From positions 744,001 through 808,000 of the forward strand of contig JACTVC010000027.1 of the NCBI GenBank assembly GCA_018417955.1: a stretch of 64,000 bases of DNA, in the 5' to 3' direction. This stretch comes from Laccaria trichodermophora (lineage: Eukaryota; Basidiomycota; Agaricomycetes; Agaricales; Hydnangiaceae). The notes under the pieces are model-generated. The model worked only from the letters and a program-made list of their open reading frames with translations. It searched no databases and was not told the DNA's origin. Below are positions 44,266-55,862 of the stretch, piece after piece; within the stretch, counting starts at the first letter, position 1, and each line of letters starts with the position of its first letter. The position numbers and the translations under genes were made by a program.

Positions 44266-45227
44266 CAGTTGCGGACAACTAAAGCCAACCAATCGATTAT
44301 CTCCGGAACCAGATTTTTTGGTAAAAATCTAATGGCAGATCTGAAACCGGACGGGCGAAAGGAGTTCAAAAATGGTGTTTTCATGTTATTCCCACGATTT
44401 TTGGCTGCGCCAAAATTTTGGGCATAATTATTGGTCTACATTACGTTTACAGATGGCCGAATCTTGGGCCTTAGGCTTCCGCAACTCCAGCAATGGGGGT
44501 TGCGGGGTTCTGTTGTGGATCGCACGAATTAATCCTTTCGCGATACTTGCAAATGAACGTAAGATATGTTTTACCTTTTTTACCACGCAATCTGGGAGGA
44601 ACCCAATCCAAATCATTCGGATCGTCTGCCATGGCCAGTCTCTCAGCAAAACCCTCATCATCAAGCTCATCCCATTCGCTCTCTGCATAATCCTCCTCAT
44701 CTGTCTCTTCTCCTGAATCCTCAGCTTCACTGCTCGCCTCATCCTTCTTGTTGCGCACTGGCAACTGGTCTGACTCTTGGGATCTCGCGATCAGTGCATC
44801 ATCTTCCTCACTGACAGCTTGGGAAATTGATGTAATCGACGGAACGGTGCTCAAAGAGGAACCATTTTGAAGGCCTGTGATATTGCGCCGTTTCTTTGGA
44901 GGTCGGCCTCTAGGTTTGGGCGGCATAGTAGGAATTTTTTTGGGTGAGGAGGATATAGATTATCTTTTTTATTTTGGCGGGATCGGATACTACTTATCGA
45001 GATCTATCCAAAAAAGACTTTTTCGAGATTTTAGCGATTTTTTCTGACCGCGCCAAAATTTTGGACTGATTTTTCTGACAAATCTTTGCTTTTGGGAAAT
45101 CGGCTCGAACCAATCGAAAGATCTACTCATTTCCTACCTATTCCGATGGTTTTCGGACATTTAAAAAATCCCTACTGGTCCCTATAAATCGGTTTGTAAA
45201 TTTGTTGCCTTTGTTTGTCCGCAACTG
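44266..45227. mobile_element. Tc1/mariner-type element, internally deleted
   Basis: Ends are inverted repeats: (TA)CAGTTGCGGACAA at the left and TTGTCCGCAACTG(TA) at the right, with TA on each side (44264-44265, 45228-45229), the TA target duplication and CAGT start of IS630-Tc1-mariner elements. Length 962 bp, too short for a full transposase. Contains one remaining open frame (44926-44471, minus). Confidence 0.85.
44471..44926 (-). CDS. Remnant N-terminal part of the element's transposase-type protein
   Basis: 151 codons, MPPKPRGRPPKKRRNITGLQ, an AT-hook-like GRPPKKRR followed by a Ser-rich and then acidic region (SGEETDEEDYAESEWDELDD) and DPNDLDWVPPRLRGKKGKTY. Proteins starting this way in agaricomycetes carry a DDE endonuclease domain further on; here that domain is absent. 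Not expected to move the element by itself. Confidence 0.55.
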   Translation of the reverse strand: MPPKPRGRPPKKRRNITGLQNGSSLSTVPSITSISQAVSEEDDALIARSQESDQLPVRNKKDEASSEAEDSGEETDEEDYAESEWDELDDEGFAERLAMADDPNDLDWVPPRLRGKKGKTYLTFICKYRERINSCDPQQNPATPIAGVAEA

Positions 45228-45229
45228 TA

Positions 45230-45914
45230 ACTATGTACCATGTGCTGGACGGATGCTTATTCTAAAGGGCCCTGAAATCGTGGAGAAGCACGTGCCGGGC
45301 CCCGATCAATTGTGGAGCTTCGGGCCCCGAGAAATCCTGCAGATGCACAACAGATTCATCCCGTCTGGCTAGTCGTTACATCGTCGATCTCAGACAAAGC
45401 AACGCATCGTTCATCCAGTAATACCGTCTTCGCCGCAGAATTGAACATTATCACAAGAATCGTTCGCTACGATCGCACATTCAAAGAAATCTGACACGAG
45501 GCCGATAAGCTAATTGCGATCATCGCTTCGTCAACTCAAAAATACCTACACCAAACGCAGGGCCATCGTTTTTTTGAGGAGCTGATCCAAGTAAGGTTCA
45601 ACACAGCCTTAGGAGTCGTCTCAGGTTTCTGGGATTATACATACTTCTGTAGTTAGTAATACAACTTGAATACAACCAAGTTCCCAAAACACCACGGCAA
45701 GTTCCTGTCAGGCACACATTCGGTCACAAGCTTAAATGTCTCTCGGCTGTACCCGAGATCTTTGAGTTGTACGTCCCTTGATGGCATCATTCAAGATCGT
45801 GGCACATGAGGGAGTAAGACCACCGAACAACTTTTACAGGAAAACATAAAAGCTCGAGCTCAATTCCGCAGCTTTCTCCCTCAAGCTTCAACCTTGCAAC
45901 CTCAGGTCGTTGAT
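45230..45914. other. Upstream part of the second DUF6534 duplication
   Basis: 45500-45640 matches 22110-22250 in the first copy. No gene. GGGCCC-containing short inverted sequences near 45270-45325 were noted. Confidence 0.35.
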
Positions 45915-48017
45915 ATGACTGATGCCGCTCCATTATCACAAATCGTGCTCAATGATACGTGCGTACCAATCAATCTAATAATATCAACACGCGCCATAAT
46001 CTCTGTCGCGACACAGTTTGGGCGCGGCTTATATCGGGGTCGTCGTTTCTGCATGGTAAGTGATCATGTTAGCATTCTATAACCGCTCTTCTGACTCTCT
46101 ACAGCCTTTTTGGGGGTCTGAATTTTCCTTCACTGTTTGTCAAAAATTTGACGGGATTATTCTAGTTTCTTGCGTTCAAGCGTGGTACTACTTTACCCAC
46201 CAAAGCGATCGATGGCAGCTGAAACTCCTGGTAAATATCAGCGTTGAATTTTGCTTCTACCTTGAAGTGATCATTGTGTATAGGTTTCGTGTGTCATGCT
46301 TACCGACACCATACATCAAGGTCTCATCACTCACACTAGTAAAATCATCTCGATTCTATTGCCGTATGTTTAGTTGACGATTCCCCGCAGTTTACACGTA
46401 TACCATCACGAATTGGGGCAATGTAACTTTTCTTGGCGAGCTCGTTCGGTACGTTATGACACTTCTGTATGGTCCAATACTCACTTGTTGACCTTTTGAG
46501 TATAGAACCCTCTTAATTGAGGTCCTATTCAACGTGCGTCTCCTAATTGTTTGCATTGTGGGCGACCTAAATTGCAGTTTGCTGGTAGGGATTGACCACA
46601 TTTATAGTGCAATGGTGAGCCCACTCCGCCCTCTTGTTCTTACTTATTTGATTCATTTCTGTTACGTTACAGTTTTCTTGCAACACGTATTTGGCGATGT
46701 CAGTTTCCTTTTACTGTGACTTTCTATCCATTAAATTTCATCAAATTACAGTGAGCGATGGAAAAGTGTGGCTCATAGTCATCGTTGTAAGTGCTTATTT
46801 TTGAGCAGTGGACTGCGGATAATAGTAGCACAGGCGTTACTTATCTTGGGGGAGTTTGGTTCGTCACCATCAGTTCCTTTTCTCTAGTACCTTTTTACTC
46901 AATTGCGCAACAGGAGTCAGCTTAGGTGCCCAGCTAACCTGTATCTTCATTTAAAACTACTGACTTGATTAACTTATTCAATTAGCTTATACGATCATAT
47001 CGTGAGTGACCCACCTAATCTGCCTCATTCGTCTTAATAGCAAACACAGGTTACGATTCGAAACCTTCGCTCAACTTACTCACCTCAAGGTGAAGAGTAG
47101 TCATTAGACTTTCTATTTCTCTAACACCTGGATCTCTGCTAATCAATAGGCATTGTCCCTCTCAACCAATGCCCTAGCAGCGGCGGGCGACATTGTCATC
47201 GCTGCCTCATTGTGCACAATGTTACACCTCTCTCGCACTGGCTTTCACAGGTATGGTTTAATATTCCGCCGCCCTCTTGGAATGGGCTGACTCTCTCACC
47301 CAGATCGGATACAATCATTACTAAACTCGTACGTGCTCATTCTCTGCTTTGTTTCTGACTGAATGTGAATTGCGCAGATGGTCTTCTCCATCAATACAGG
47401 CCTTCTCACAAGGTAGACCCACGTCACCAAGCTCCTTCTTGGCGCAATCTCATAAATTGTATACAGCCTCTGTGCCTTAGCATCCCTCGTTTCAGTACGT
47501 TTTTCTTTCTTCGATTGGAAACATAATGTAGTAATGAATACTCACCACCAGATCCTCGCGTGGCCGAAGACGTTCATTTATATCGCCTTTTACTTTTGCA
47601 TAGGACGCCGTAAGATACGCCCTCTCTGCTTGCCGCACACAATTTATTGATACCAAAGATAGTATATACAAACTCTCTGCTCGCAACGCTCAACGCCCGG
47701 AGGAGAATTCGTGAACTGTCAGACGGCATTGAAAGCATCAGTGGAAATAGTATATCTTTGAACTCATTGGGAAACAACAAGGCCAGAAAGATTTCATCTA
47801 GTCGGGTAGGTCTCGTTGTTTTGAGTCAAGTTCGCTTTGTATTGATGGAATTTTCTAGCAACAGCAGAATATCTCGATCATGATCGAAACGCAAAAAGAA
47901 TTCGCGACGGATTCTCAGAACGATATGGAAAAAGGTTTGGCTGTAAAAGTGGTAAGTCTCGCACCCCTGTCTGCATGGGTGACAGCTTATTTCTTTACCG
48001 GGTTCTGGAGAGCCTGA
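45915..48017 (+). CDS. DUF6534 multi-pass membrane protein, copy 2
   Basis: Starts MTDAAPLSQIVLNDT; the same chain of about 21 exons as copy 1, all splice sites kept. Segments: LGAAYIGVVVSA-type first helix, CLFGVSCVQAWYYFTHQSDR, TDTIHQGLITHT, IYTYTITNWGNVTFLGELVR, TLLIEVLFNGLTTFIVQC, FLATRIWRLSDGKVW, ALLILGEFGVSLAYTIIS, LSLSTNALAAAGDIVIAAS, LLTSLCALASLVSILAWPK, TFIYIAFYFCIGRLYTNSLL, ATLNARRRIREL. Ends in a Lys/Glu-rich tail, stop 48015-48017. Function of the family is unknown. Closer to the family consensus than copy 1 in the sixth helix. Confidence 0.85.
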
Positions 48018-48287
48018 ATATGAATCAGCCTGAAGCGTGCTCGCAATTTGGAACACGGTGTACAGACTTTGATTGGCAATGTAATATCTCACTGTACGAC
48101 TAATTTTAGTATTTAGATAATATCTAGACGAAACATGGGTCAACAAAATTCAGTAGATTTCTCGGCTCTGATGAGTGAGATAGCATTTCACATCTGAGAG
48201 CCACGGATCGATATATGAGCACCACAATTCAAAACCCACTGTGGGCTATTGTTTGGGTCGCTTCTCGCGCCGTCGATCGTATACTTG

Positions 48288-49351
48288 CACTGTGCACCCC
48301 AGTTCGGGTTGTTTTCCCCCGATCACCGAGTGCTTTCAACCTTTTACCGGAAGATCAGGTACGTACCTGGTTATTCTGAACCCAGTAATAATACCCAGAT
48401 ATTACCAGGTTATCCAAATCACCCGGAAACCCAGTAAATTTTACCTTGTCCTCGAAACCAGTAGATACCAAGTTAAATTATAACCTGTTCAACAAGTGAT
48501 CTTCATAACTTGTGAACCAGGTGTATCAATATATATATCTCGGGGGAGCTTTGATGTCATTGTGGAGCATACGACGCAATCTCTATATAATACTCAACAA
48601 ACGTGAGAATGGGACCAAACAACCTCTTTCTCCCTCCCCCATCCAGCAGCGCCGGCTGACCTCTTGACATCGTCCATCATAAACTGGCTAACATCTTCTG
48701 TTTGGTAAGTGCTTTAGTCCCGAGGCAACTGACTTACTAATTGAGTTCAATGTGCCAGATCCGCTCAAACACACGAAAGCACTTCCCTGCAGACTGGGCG
48801 AGGGGAAAGGGGAAATTTTGGCGGGCTATGGCAGGGATGGGGATGAGGATGACGCGTTGACGAGGATGACGATGATATGGAGTATCAGGGGGCTCAGTCT
48901 GGGAATGAGGGTTTGGGTTCGGATGAGGAAGCAACGACGCGTTCATCCAAGCATCTTAAGTTGGTCAATACCGTGTAGAAAGGTTGTATATAAACACTCA
49001 GTACTCAGTTATAGCCTCAATTTCATCTGTCTACTGAGTTTTTTATACCAGTCCAATCAAAATTCAATGTAGTGATTTCTATCTGTTGGACAAGGAGTGA
49101 GAAAACCTGTTTTCCCAGCTATTTTGCCTCTACAGTACAACGTGGTTAACAGGTTATAATAACTGTTACAACGAGACCTGGGAGCGGGTTATTTCCGTCA
49201 TATAACAAGTTATTCTAACCAGGTATCAACAACCTGTTGACCAAGTTATTTTATTTACCAGCCAGGGATTGTAGTCCGAGAAAGTAGTTATTATAACCTA
49301 TATACCCAGTTTTACACCCAGGGAAAATAACCTGACCTGGGGTGCACAGTG
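48288..49351. mobile_element. CACTA-like non-autonomous DNA transposon
   Basis: Inverted ends of about 30 bp: CACTGTGCACCCCAG then TTCGGGTTGTTTTCCC at the left; the right end reads CACTGTGCACCCCAG then GTCAGGTTATTTTCCC on the other strand. Both flanks hold many copies of ACCTGGTTAT/AACCTGTT motifs in both orientations, the subterminal repeat pattern of CACTA elements. The middle (48600-48960) has splice-like signals and an acidic frame but no transposase. No clear target duplication (TTG left, AAT right). Confidence 0.65.
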
Positions 49352-50210
49352 AATTGCTCCTTGTACTCTCTTAGCCAGCATCCGACTGTCCCAATGACTC
49401 GTGCTGTCTTTTTCGCCACTGGCGTTGTTGAATTCTTACACTATCAGATACCTGTAGTATTGAGATGAGCAGCCACCTGGAACGAGATTTGACGCGGTCC
49501 TAGTAGTACGAGTGCCAACTGTTGTCGCGTGATACTGTGTTAGATTCAAAACGGCCGTTCGAAGAGAACCGGTGTTAGAGTAGTCTACCATGGCGTCGGA
49601 AACGTTACAAGTCCGAGGTGGGAGGATGGTCGTCTTTTTCGTCCGCTTTGCGGGTCAGTCGGAGTCGGATGTCTGTTCCTTATTGCTCCCGTACTTGCAT
49701 CCGTGCTTGTTCTTGTTTGGTTTTTGTCTTCACCTCTCAGAAAGCCACTTCGGGGGGCTGATGAGCCCTCCCTCTCTGTTTATCTTTCTTCCTACTTATC
49801 ATCAGTTTCGATGCGAAAATCCATCTTATGAGATTCAGGCATCAAGTTCGGATTATAGGATGAAAACTTCGGGTAGATATCCTGTCTAGGACGATGACAG
49901 ATCGACGCTCGCCCAGCGCCTATACTCTGCGTCCGTCTCGAACGGAAACATGAATTGTAAACGACCCGTCACCGCATCTCCATTTAGTAAATCGCCACAG
50001 CATGCTTTCACCTCGTTCGTTCTTGAAGCACCCCCGGGTTTGACTCGCCAGCATTTCATTCCTCTTCGGCACAACATTCCAAAATGGCATTAGCAAAGAC
50101 CCCTCCCTGAAATAGGACTGCTTTATGACCACGCGATTTCTAGCAGGCTGATCACTGTGCGGGTTCTGTGAAATTTAATTCATCGAGCTAATTTTTGTAG
50201 TGTTTCGATG
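49352..50210. other. Upstream region of the DUF6533 gene
   Basis: A possible first exon starts at 49590 (MASETLQ, a start often seen in DUF6533 proteins), but linking exons were not found. A minus-strand frame (50077-49886, ending FPFETDAEYRRWASVDLSSS) looks somewhat protein-like without a recognised family. Confidence 0.3.
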
Positions 50211-50279
50211 GTAGGTCATAGCGGAATTAGGCGTGGTAGGTAACGCCAGACTGATCTGATCTGTTTTGAATATCGAAGT

Positions 50280-51649
50280 TGTCGCCGTGACTATGTTTTT
50301 GTACGATTATTTCTTGACACTGGGGATGGTATGGTCGTCGAGTTTGGGCCCCATGAAGATCTTGTTTGCTATTCAGCGATACCTCCCCTTCCTGGACACA
50401 GCTGTGTTATGTCTTCTCCGTGTGTGAACTGTGTTTGTATTCTGGACCTATCACTTATTTATATCTATCGCAGAACTACTATCGACCACAATCAGCCCAT
50501 TAAGTTGCAGATTAGCTGGAAACATTCAGAGTTGTATGTCACTTTGTGTACATTGCCGATTATAGCCGCTTTTAATGCAACGCATTCAGATTTAATGGTC
50601 ACTGGATTTCTGCTGTCAGAACGTTCGTTTCACTATCATATTTATTCTGAAAAACACCTATATGATGCTTTCAGTCATGTTAACACTGCATGCATGGCCG
50701 TATGGAAGCGGGACAAGCTTTTAGGGATTGCTCTATCGATTTTTCTCCTTGCCATAGCTGCCGCCAGCTATTTCGTCGTTTGTCTTTCCCAACGTAGCCT
50801 AGTATGTGAGTCGTAAACTACATGTTACCAAAAATGTACCACAAACCTCTTTTAAAGACAGCGACAGACCATATCCCGGGTTTCAAGGGTGTTATATGAC
50901 TGGTTCAAGTAAGGTCTCCTACGTGAACTGGCTGCTATTGATGGCGTATGAGGCGGGTGCGTACCTGAAAACAAAATGCAGGAACTGGGTTAACACAACT
51001 GCATTAGTGCTACTTGTCCTAATGATCATACCTGGAGTCACCGCGTGTGGGTTCTCACTTCCTGGATGATACCTTGATCTCATCACAGCATTTTAGATCG
51101 AGAGGGAGGGAATAAAGGTCTCTATGTTGTTGAATATCGCGACGGTCAGTCTCAAAATGCAGAGTACGAATGGGATTGTCCAACCAGCCGCTAGGTATTC
51201 TATTCTATGTCTACCTCTTTGGTAAGAAAATGTCCGCAGAGTGTAAGGTTGTGGATTTCTTACACTATCCTGTTTTGGCAGTCCTGTCCGCTACTAATGT
51301 CATTGTCATAAATGCTTTCCCAGTCAGTCATCTTATTGTCTTTCACCAACAGATCAACGTTCAACACCTAACTGGTGACTGACCAACAGGCAGACTATTT
51401 TTACATTCTTTCACCGTAGGTGTTCTATTTATTTGGAATATGTCAACTGCTCATCATCGCATGTACAGAACGGAGAGATGTCTTCATTCCGTATTAGCCA
51501 GTAGGGTACTCCTGCACATCAGAGACTATGTGTCAATGAGGAACGAGGAAACCATTCTCCTCCGGCCTGATGGTATTGCCGACATACAGTTTGCATCCGC
51601 TGGTATCACAGGGTCGGAGGATGGAGTAGACTCTTTCGCGGCTGTATGA
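50280..51649 (+). CDS. DUF6533 membrane protein (GPCR-like topology), possibly frame-broken
   Basis: Exon near 50280-50420 reads VTMFLYDYFLTLGMVWSSSL, then LFAIQRYLPFLDTAVLCLL, the DUF6533 domain. Later exons give AVWKRDKLLGIALSIFLLAI, YPGFQGCYMTGSSKVSYVNW then LLLMAYEAG (50855-50955), and the last exon RCLHSVLASRVLLHIRDYV, ending at 51649. These are the usual landmarks of the fungal DUF6533 family, seven helices, function unknown. Near 50693-50700 LTLHAW and AVWKRD lie in different frames; one extra G would join them as in relatives. N-terminus unresolved. Confidence 0.7.
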
Positions 51650-52331
51650 TTCGAAGCGAGCCAGGAGGAATCTGAATTTGTGGGCATGTAATTTAACTGA
51701 AATAACACGTTATGTAGATCTTGCATAACCATATAATTCACGTTGACTTTTGGAGTGGTTGCACCTGTCGTGCTGGGTGAATAGGCCCTTACGACATTTG
51801 AGATTTACGAGGTTCGCGTCAGGTCCGCATCACTCTGCGTCATCACCTAGTGATATTTTCTAAATTTCGGAAGAACCGCAACAACTCCACAACACCGTTT
51901 GATCCAATTTACGACTTCGCATCTTGGCGAGATAAACATTGAAACACCATGTTACCGTCCCATCTTTTTACAGAAGCGCAGCTCATGAAGCATAGCGCGA
52001 TGCATAAGAACATCTCATACGCGTTCCCGCACTTGCTCCTGGCGAATAAAATTCGGTGATCTGGAGAGCGTTGGAGGACGCGGAGCGCGAGGGGTTACCA
52101 ACACCGCCACAAATGATCGCGCACAATTACGTAATGATGTTGAACTCGGGCAATATTTTCACGTCGTCACCGACCATCCCAACTTCTCTCACGGCTATTT
52201 CAACGCAAATACCCGATGGCGTCAGGATTGACGCGCTCCGGGTCAGGCAGCGGTGAGTGAGTGGGAATTCATCAGATTCTCATGTACGTACTGACGGGTC
52301 ATGGGAACCGCTTTAATCTCCACTGTCATCA
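51650..52331. other. Intergenic stretch before the Ies2-like gene
   Basis: A plus-strand frame at 51949-52056 (MLPSHLFTEAQLMKHSAMHK) followed in another frame by IWRALEDAEREGLPTPPQMI (52056-52256) could be a broken small gene, not recognised. Promoter of the Ies2-like gene lies near its 3' end. Confidence 0.3.
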
Positions 52332-53485
52332 ATGCCTGTGCGTACTCGTCGTGCTGCTGCTGCCACTGCAGATATGCAGATAGACTCGGAGGTAGAGGAA
52401 GAGGAGGAGCAGATTGATGTAGATGGTGAAGAGGAGGAATTAGAGGACGAGGACGAAGATGAGCAAGTTGAGGAAGAGGATGATCAGGTTGGCCGTCTCT
52501 CTCAGAGTCAACTTGAAGCAGATTCTGATCATCGCCAAGGGCGACGAGGACGATGAGCCACCCCCACCCGTGCACCCCAAACTTCGCATCAAGCTCAAGC
52601 TCCCAACCATAGCTAGCTCAAGCAACAGTCCTGGTACGACGCCTGACGTTGAACTATCACCGTCGAAACGGCGCAGGGCTGGTATGTCTCCCTTCTTCTC
52701 GCCTTGACCGTTCTAACCCTGGTCATAGCAGAAATTGACGTTGAGTCCGAAGATCCATCTCAATCGGAGTCGGAACGATCTTCGAGACCAATGACAGCGC
52801 GTCAGGCGGTGCTGGCGAGTGTCGTCGATTCCACTCATGTATCGCTCAGTACGTCTACGTTTTACATCACCAACTCATGCCATTAACTTCTACAGCTGGC
52901 CGCACGGGTAATAAAAAGCAACTCAACGAATCCGAGCTCGCCCTCCGCCGCGAAGAGACAGCCCGAAAACGCAAGAACCTATCCGAGAAAAAACTAGAGG
53001 ATGAGAAGCTGGAGACCATCAACCGGTTGCTGAAGAAACAAAGTAGACCCAGGGGTCGGAGACCGGCCAATGCGTCGCCACTGGAAGACACGCCTTCCAC
53101 CACGCCCAAGGTCAAAGCCAAGTCAAAGCTGTCAAAGGAGCAAGATGTCGACGAGGACGTGGATATGGATGACACGGAGGAGAAGGAGGAAGCGGAGCGG
53201 GAGCGGGAGGAGAAAGAGGAACCGAAACCCGTGACGATGTATCGTTGGGTGACTTCCACCCAGGGTGATGGTGAAGACAAGAAAACGATCATCTCTTTCT
53301 CTGTACCCGCCACCCTTTTGCCGCCAGTGGAAAGCGCCATGCCCGATTCCATACAACCCTCCGGTCGCGGTCCAGGAGTATGCGCTATTGAAGGGTGTTC
53401 TGGTGCGCGAAAGTATCGTCTCGTGAAGGATTGGTCTATAGGCGCGTGTGGGCTGGATCATTTACGGTTGTTGGAGGGTCAGTAG
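52332..53485 (+). CDS. IES2: INO80 chromatin-remodelling complex subunit, Ies2/INO80B-like
   Basis: Four exons: 52332-52487, 52540-52681, 52732-52848, 52896-53485; 334 residues. Order: basic start MPVRTRRAAAATADMQ, a long acidic run, the motif HPKLRIKLKLP, a nuclear basic patch (SPSKRRRA), then the PAPA-1-type region TARQAVLASVVD, NESELALRREETARKRKNLS and EKKLEDEKLETINRLLKKQ, a second acidic stretch, and a C-terminal HIT-type zinc motif (CAIEGCSGARKYRL, CGLDH). This order is that of Ies2/INO80B, which activates the INO80 ATPase at nucleosomes. The first intron has an unusual donor, GTTGGC; the frame demands it. Confidence 0.88.
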
Positions 53486-54299
53486 CTGAGTGGTAGTTTT
53501 CCTTTTTTGACTTTTTTTTCTCGCCGGTGACCTATTAGACCCTGTTGTGCACACCATATATAATTCGCAATAACTCACGACCTCCTCAATAACGCTCGTG
53601 ACTCAACCATACTATGCATGTACCTGGACTCTTTCAATTCGATTGCCTTCCATATTCGAAGTCGTCTGCTTGTTTTTGGCTTCAAATTTGAACTTGGGGT
53701 TAAGCTAAGCCAAGGACGAAAACGCTATACCAACTGTCACCCGAGAGACTTTTTCTCCACTCCCTTTCAACTCGGACTGTCCGGGCTCCCATTGGTCGCA
53801 CCCCTTTCAACAGCTCCCGTACCTCACCCTCAGAGGGCCGTTGTTGTTGCCAGCATCGCGCTGCCGCTCCGTGCAATGCTTCCTACTAACTTTGCCGTTA
53901 CAGACCTAGACTTATGCTCAATTGAAGCGGGAACATTGCAACTGCCAGCGAAGATTGTGGACCGAACGGCAGCACTGTGTCAGTAAGGTGATAATTTGCA
54001 ACCTCACATTGGCGAACTCAGGTGCAGCGGCGTCCAGATCCGCATGTGCAATGGACTTTCCCTCCGCATCCACCAAGTGAAGAGTGGTAGCAAGGGATTC
54101 TTTCTGAAGTTCCACAGTCGTGTTTGTCATGGCCCTGTTGAAGACATGGCCCTCTCACATCGTAAAACTGTTGAAAGATTATGAAGTGGGTTCTACCGAA
54201 AGGCAAATCCCCCTTGAGCCGAGAAGCTCACGCCTAGAGAAACACCACGCATTATACGAGAGACACCGACATAAAATCATAAAGGTCACCTACAGCAAA
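53486..54299. other. Intergenic stretch, no supported gene
   Basis: A minus-strand frame from 54130 (MTNTTVELQKESLATTLHLV...) is plausible as a short protein start but no continuation was found. A plus-strand 122-codon frame (53618-53986) looks random. Confidence 0.3.
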
Positions 54300-55819
54300 T
54301 TATTCCATTTCACGAATTCCAGGTGCCAATCCCCGAAGATTGAAAGCAATATAACTTTCCCACTCTGGATCAAGTCCACACTCCCGCACAACAACATCGT
54401 AACGGTATAAAACCTCGAACAGCATCTTGATGTATTCGCGAAGGGTGGCGTGGTCTTCATGAACAGGGGGTAAGTGAACCCCCGCCTCACCGCCTTGACC
54501 AAAAAATTTGCGATGCGGGAGCTGTTGAGCCGGATAATCAAAATCTCTTGTCAATTCATACAACATCGACGGGTATTCTTGTGAGTGCATATAATCCCCA
54601 TTGTTCAACGATCCCACAGCAGCATGAATGTTAAAAAATAGATATGCGCGCAAAGCAGCTTCCATGGCGCGGGAAAAGCCGAAGTGATGTCCCCAACTGA
54701 GATAGCGGAGCGAATGAAGGGGAATGAGGGGATGTTGGGCGAGCATTAGGAGAGGTGCAAGATGGTTGTCGGATATCGAAATTTTAACGGCTTCGGCCAG
54801 ATTTGCATGCCTGGTATTGTAGTAGAGTGTCGGCGGGATGGTTTGATCATCCCGGATCGCAAGCCCTATCCAGTTCTCAATTTTTTGGTTCTCCCTGTTG
54901 AGATAGTCGGGATATTGTTCGTACATTTCGTCTGGAAATAGGTCGCCCGACATGGGCAGTGTGGTATATGCCCGCATGGGATACTTTCCTCTCTCCGTGT
55001 GCGAGAATCTTGAAATCGTAGAGGACAACTTTCTCGAAAAATAATCCATGTCTTTTTCTTGTGTAGCGCTGGTCACCCTTTTAGCAAAGAGGCCTGTTTT
55101 GCGTGGGGTACGATGTGGGTTGTCGTAAACGAATTCGAGATGGGAAGCGATGGTATTCCAGGGAAGGTTATGCTCCTGGTGCATTGTAACTGAGATTTGA
55201 GATTTGGGGTCTACAGAAATCCGTTAGCCCTACTTGAGAAAGACCTGACTGTTGATTGACCTCCGTGTTGACACTGAATGGTAGAATAGTAGTTTGGCAC
55301 AGCGGTTATGTTGGGATTGTGCAGAGTGTCTTCGAATGCAAAATATAGATTGGGAGCCCTTGCCGGCGAAAGACTTCAAAACTATAATTCCAGAACTCTT
55401 TTGAGGGAAAGGTTGGGGAAAGGTAGATAAGGAGATCTTGATACATATCGGATCATCGATCATGATCGAGTCTCCTTGCTTGAGCCTACTTTCACACCCC
55501 GACAGTCGGGCCGAGGCCAAGTGAAAATGCCAGTCTGCCAGACCAGTGGAGGGCGTCGGAAAGTAGCGGAAAGTTCGACCGTACGCGTAAGCAGTTGCCT
55601 TCATGTACGCCGTAACTTCCAATTCCCAAACGCGCCGGGATTCCCGAATATAATTATATGTACCCGTCAAGTGCGCGTCACAAAGCGCTGAAAAACAAAC
55701 AACACAAAACAAGCGCAAGCTGGGCTAAAACTTACTTGCACTGGGCCATCAAAGCGGTATCTTTTACAATCTCCCCCACCAGGAAGTAAGCAGACACCCT
55801 TCGCCAAAACAAAACTCAT
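54300..55819 (-). CDS. Unrecognised protein, at least three exons
   Basis: Final exon 55184-54300 is a long open frame (from MHQEHNLPWNTIASHLEFVY to LAPGIREME). An upstream exon, about 55690-55450, reads GTYNYIRESRRVWELEVTAY, then YGRTFRYFPTPSTGLADWHF and ends IMIDDPI; splicing to TTACAATGCACCAG keeps the frame. A first exon from the ATG at 55819 (MSFVLAKGVCLLPGGG) is likely. The composition and length (about 400 residues) fit a real gene. No known domain is visible; similar architectures occur as hypothetical proteins in mushrooms. Divergently arranged with the F-box gene at 55863, only 43 bp between the start codons, so they probably share a promoter. Confidence 0.6.
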
Positions 55820-55862
55820 ATGGTTTTCTCCTCCCCCTCAAACACCCAAGATTTCAGCGACG

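Noticed and set aside
48281..49358. Target-site duplication for the CACTA-like element
   Set aside because: Flanks TTG and AAT do not match under any small shift of the borders.
52867..53352. 161-codon Ser-rich antisense frame
   Set aside because: Antisense of the acidic/Lys-rich exon of the Ies2-like gene.
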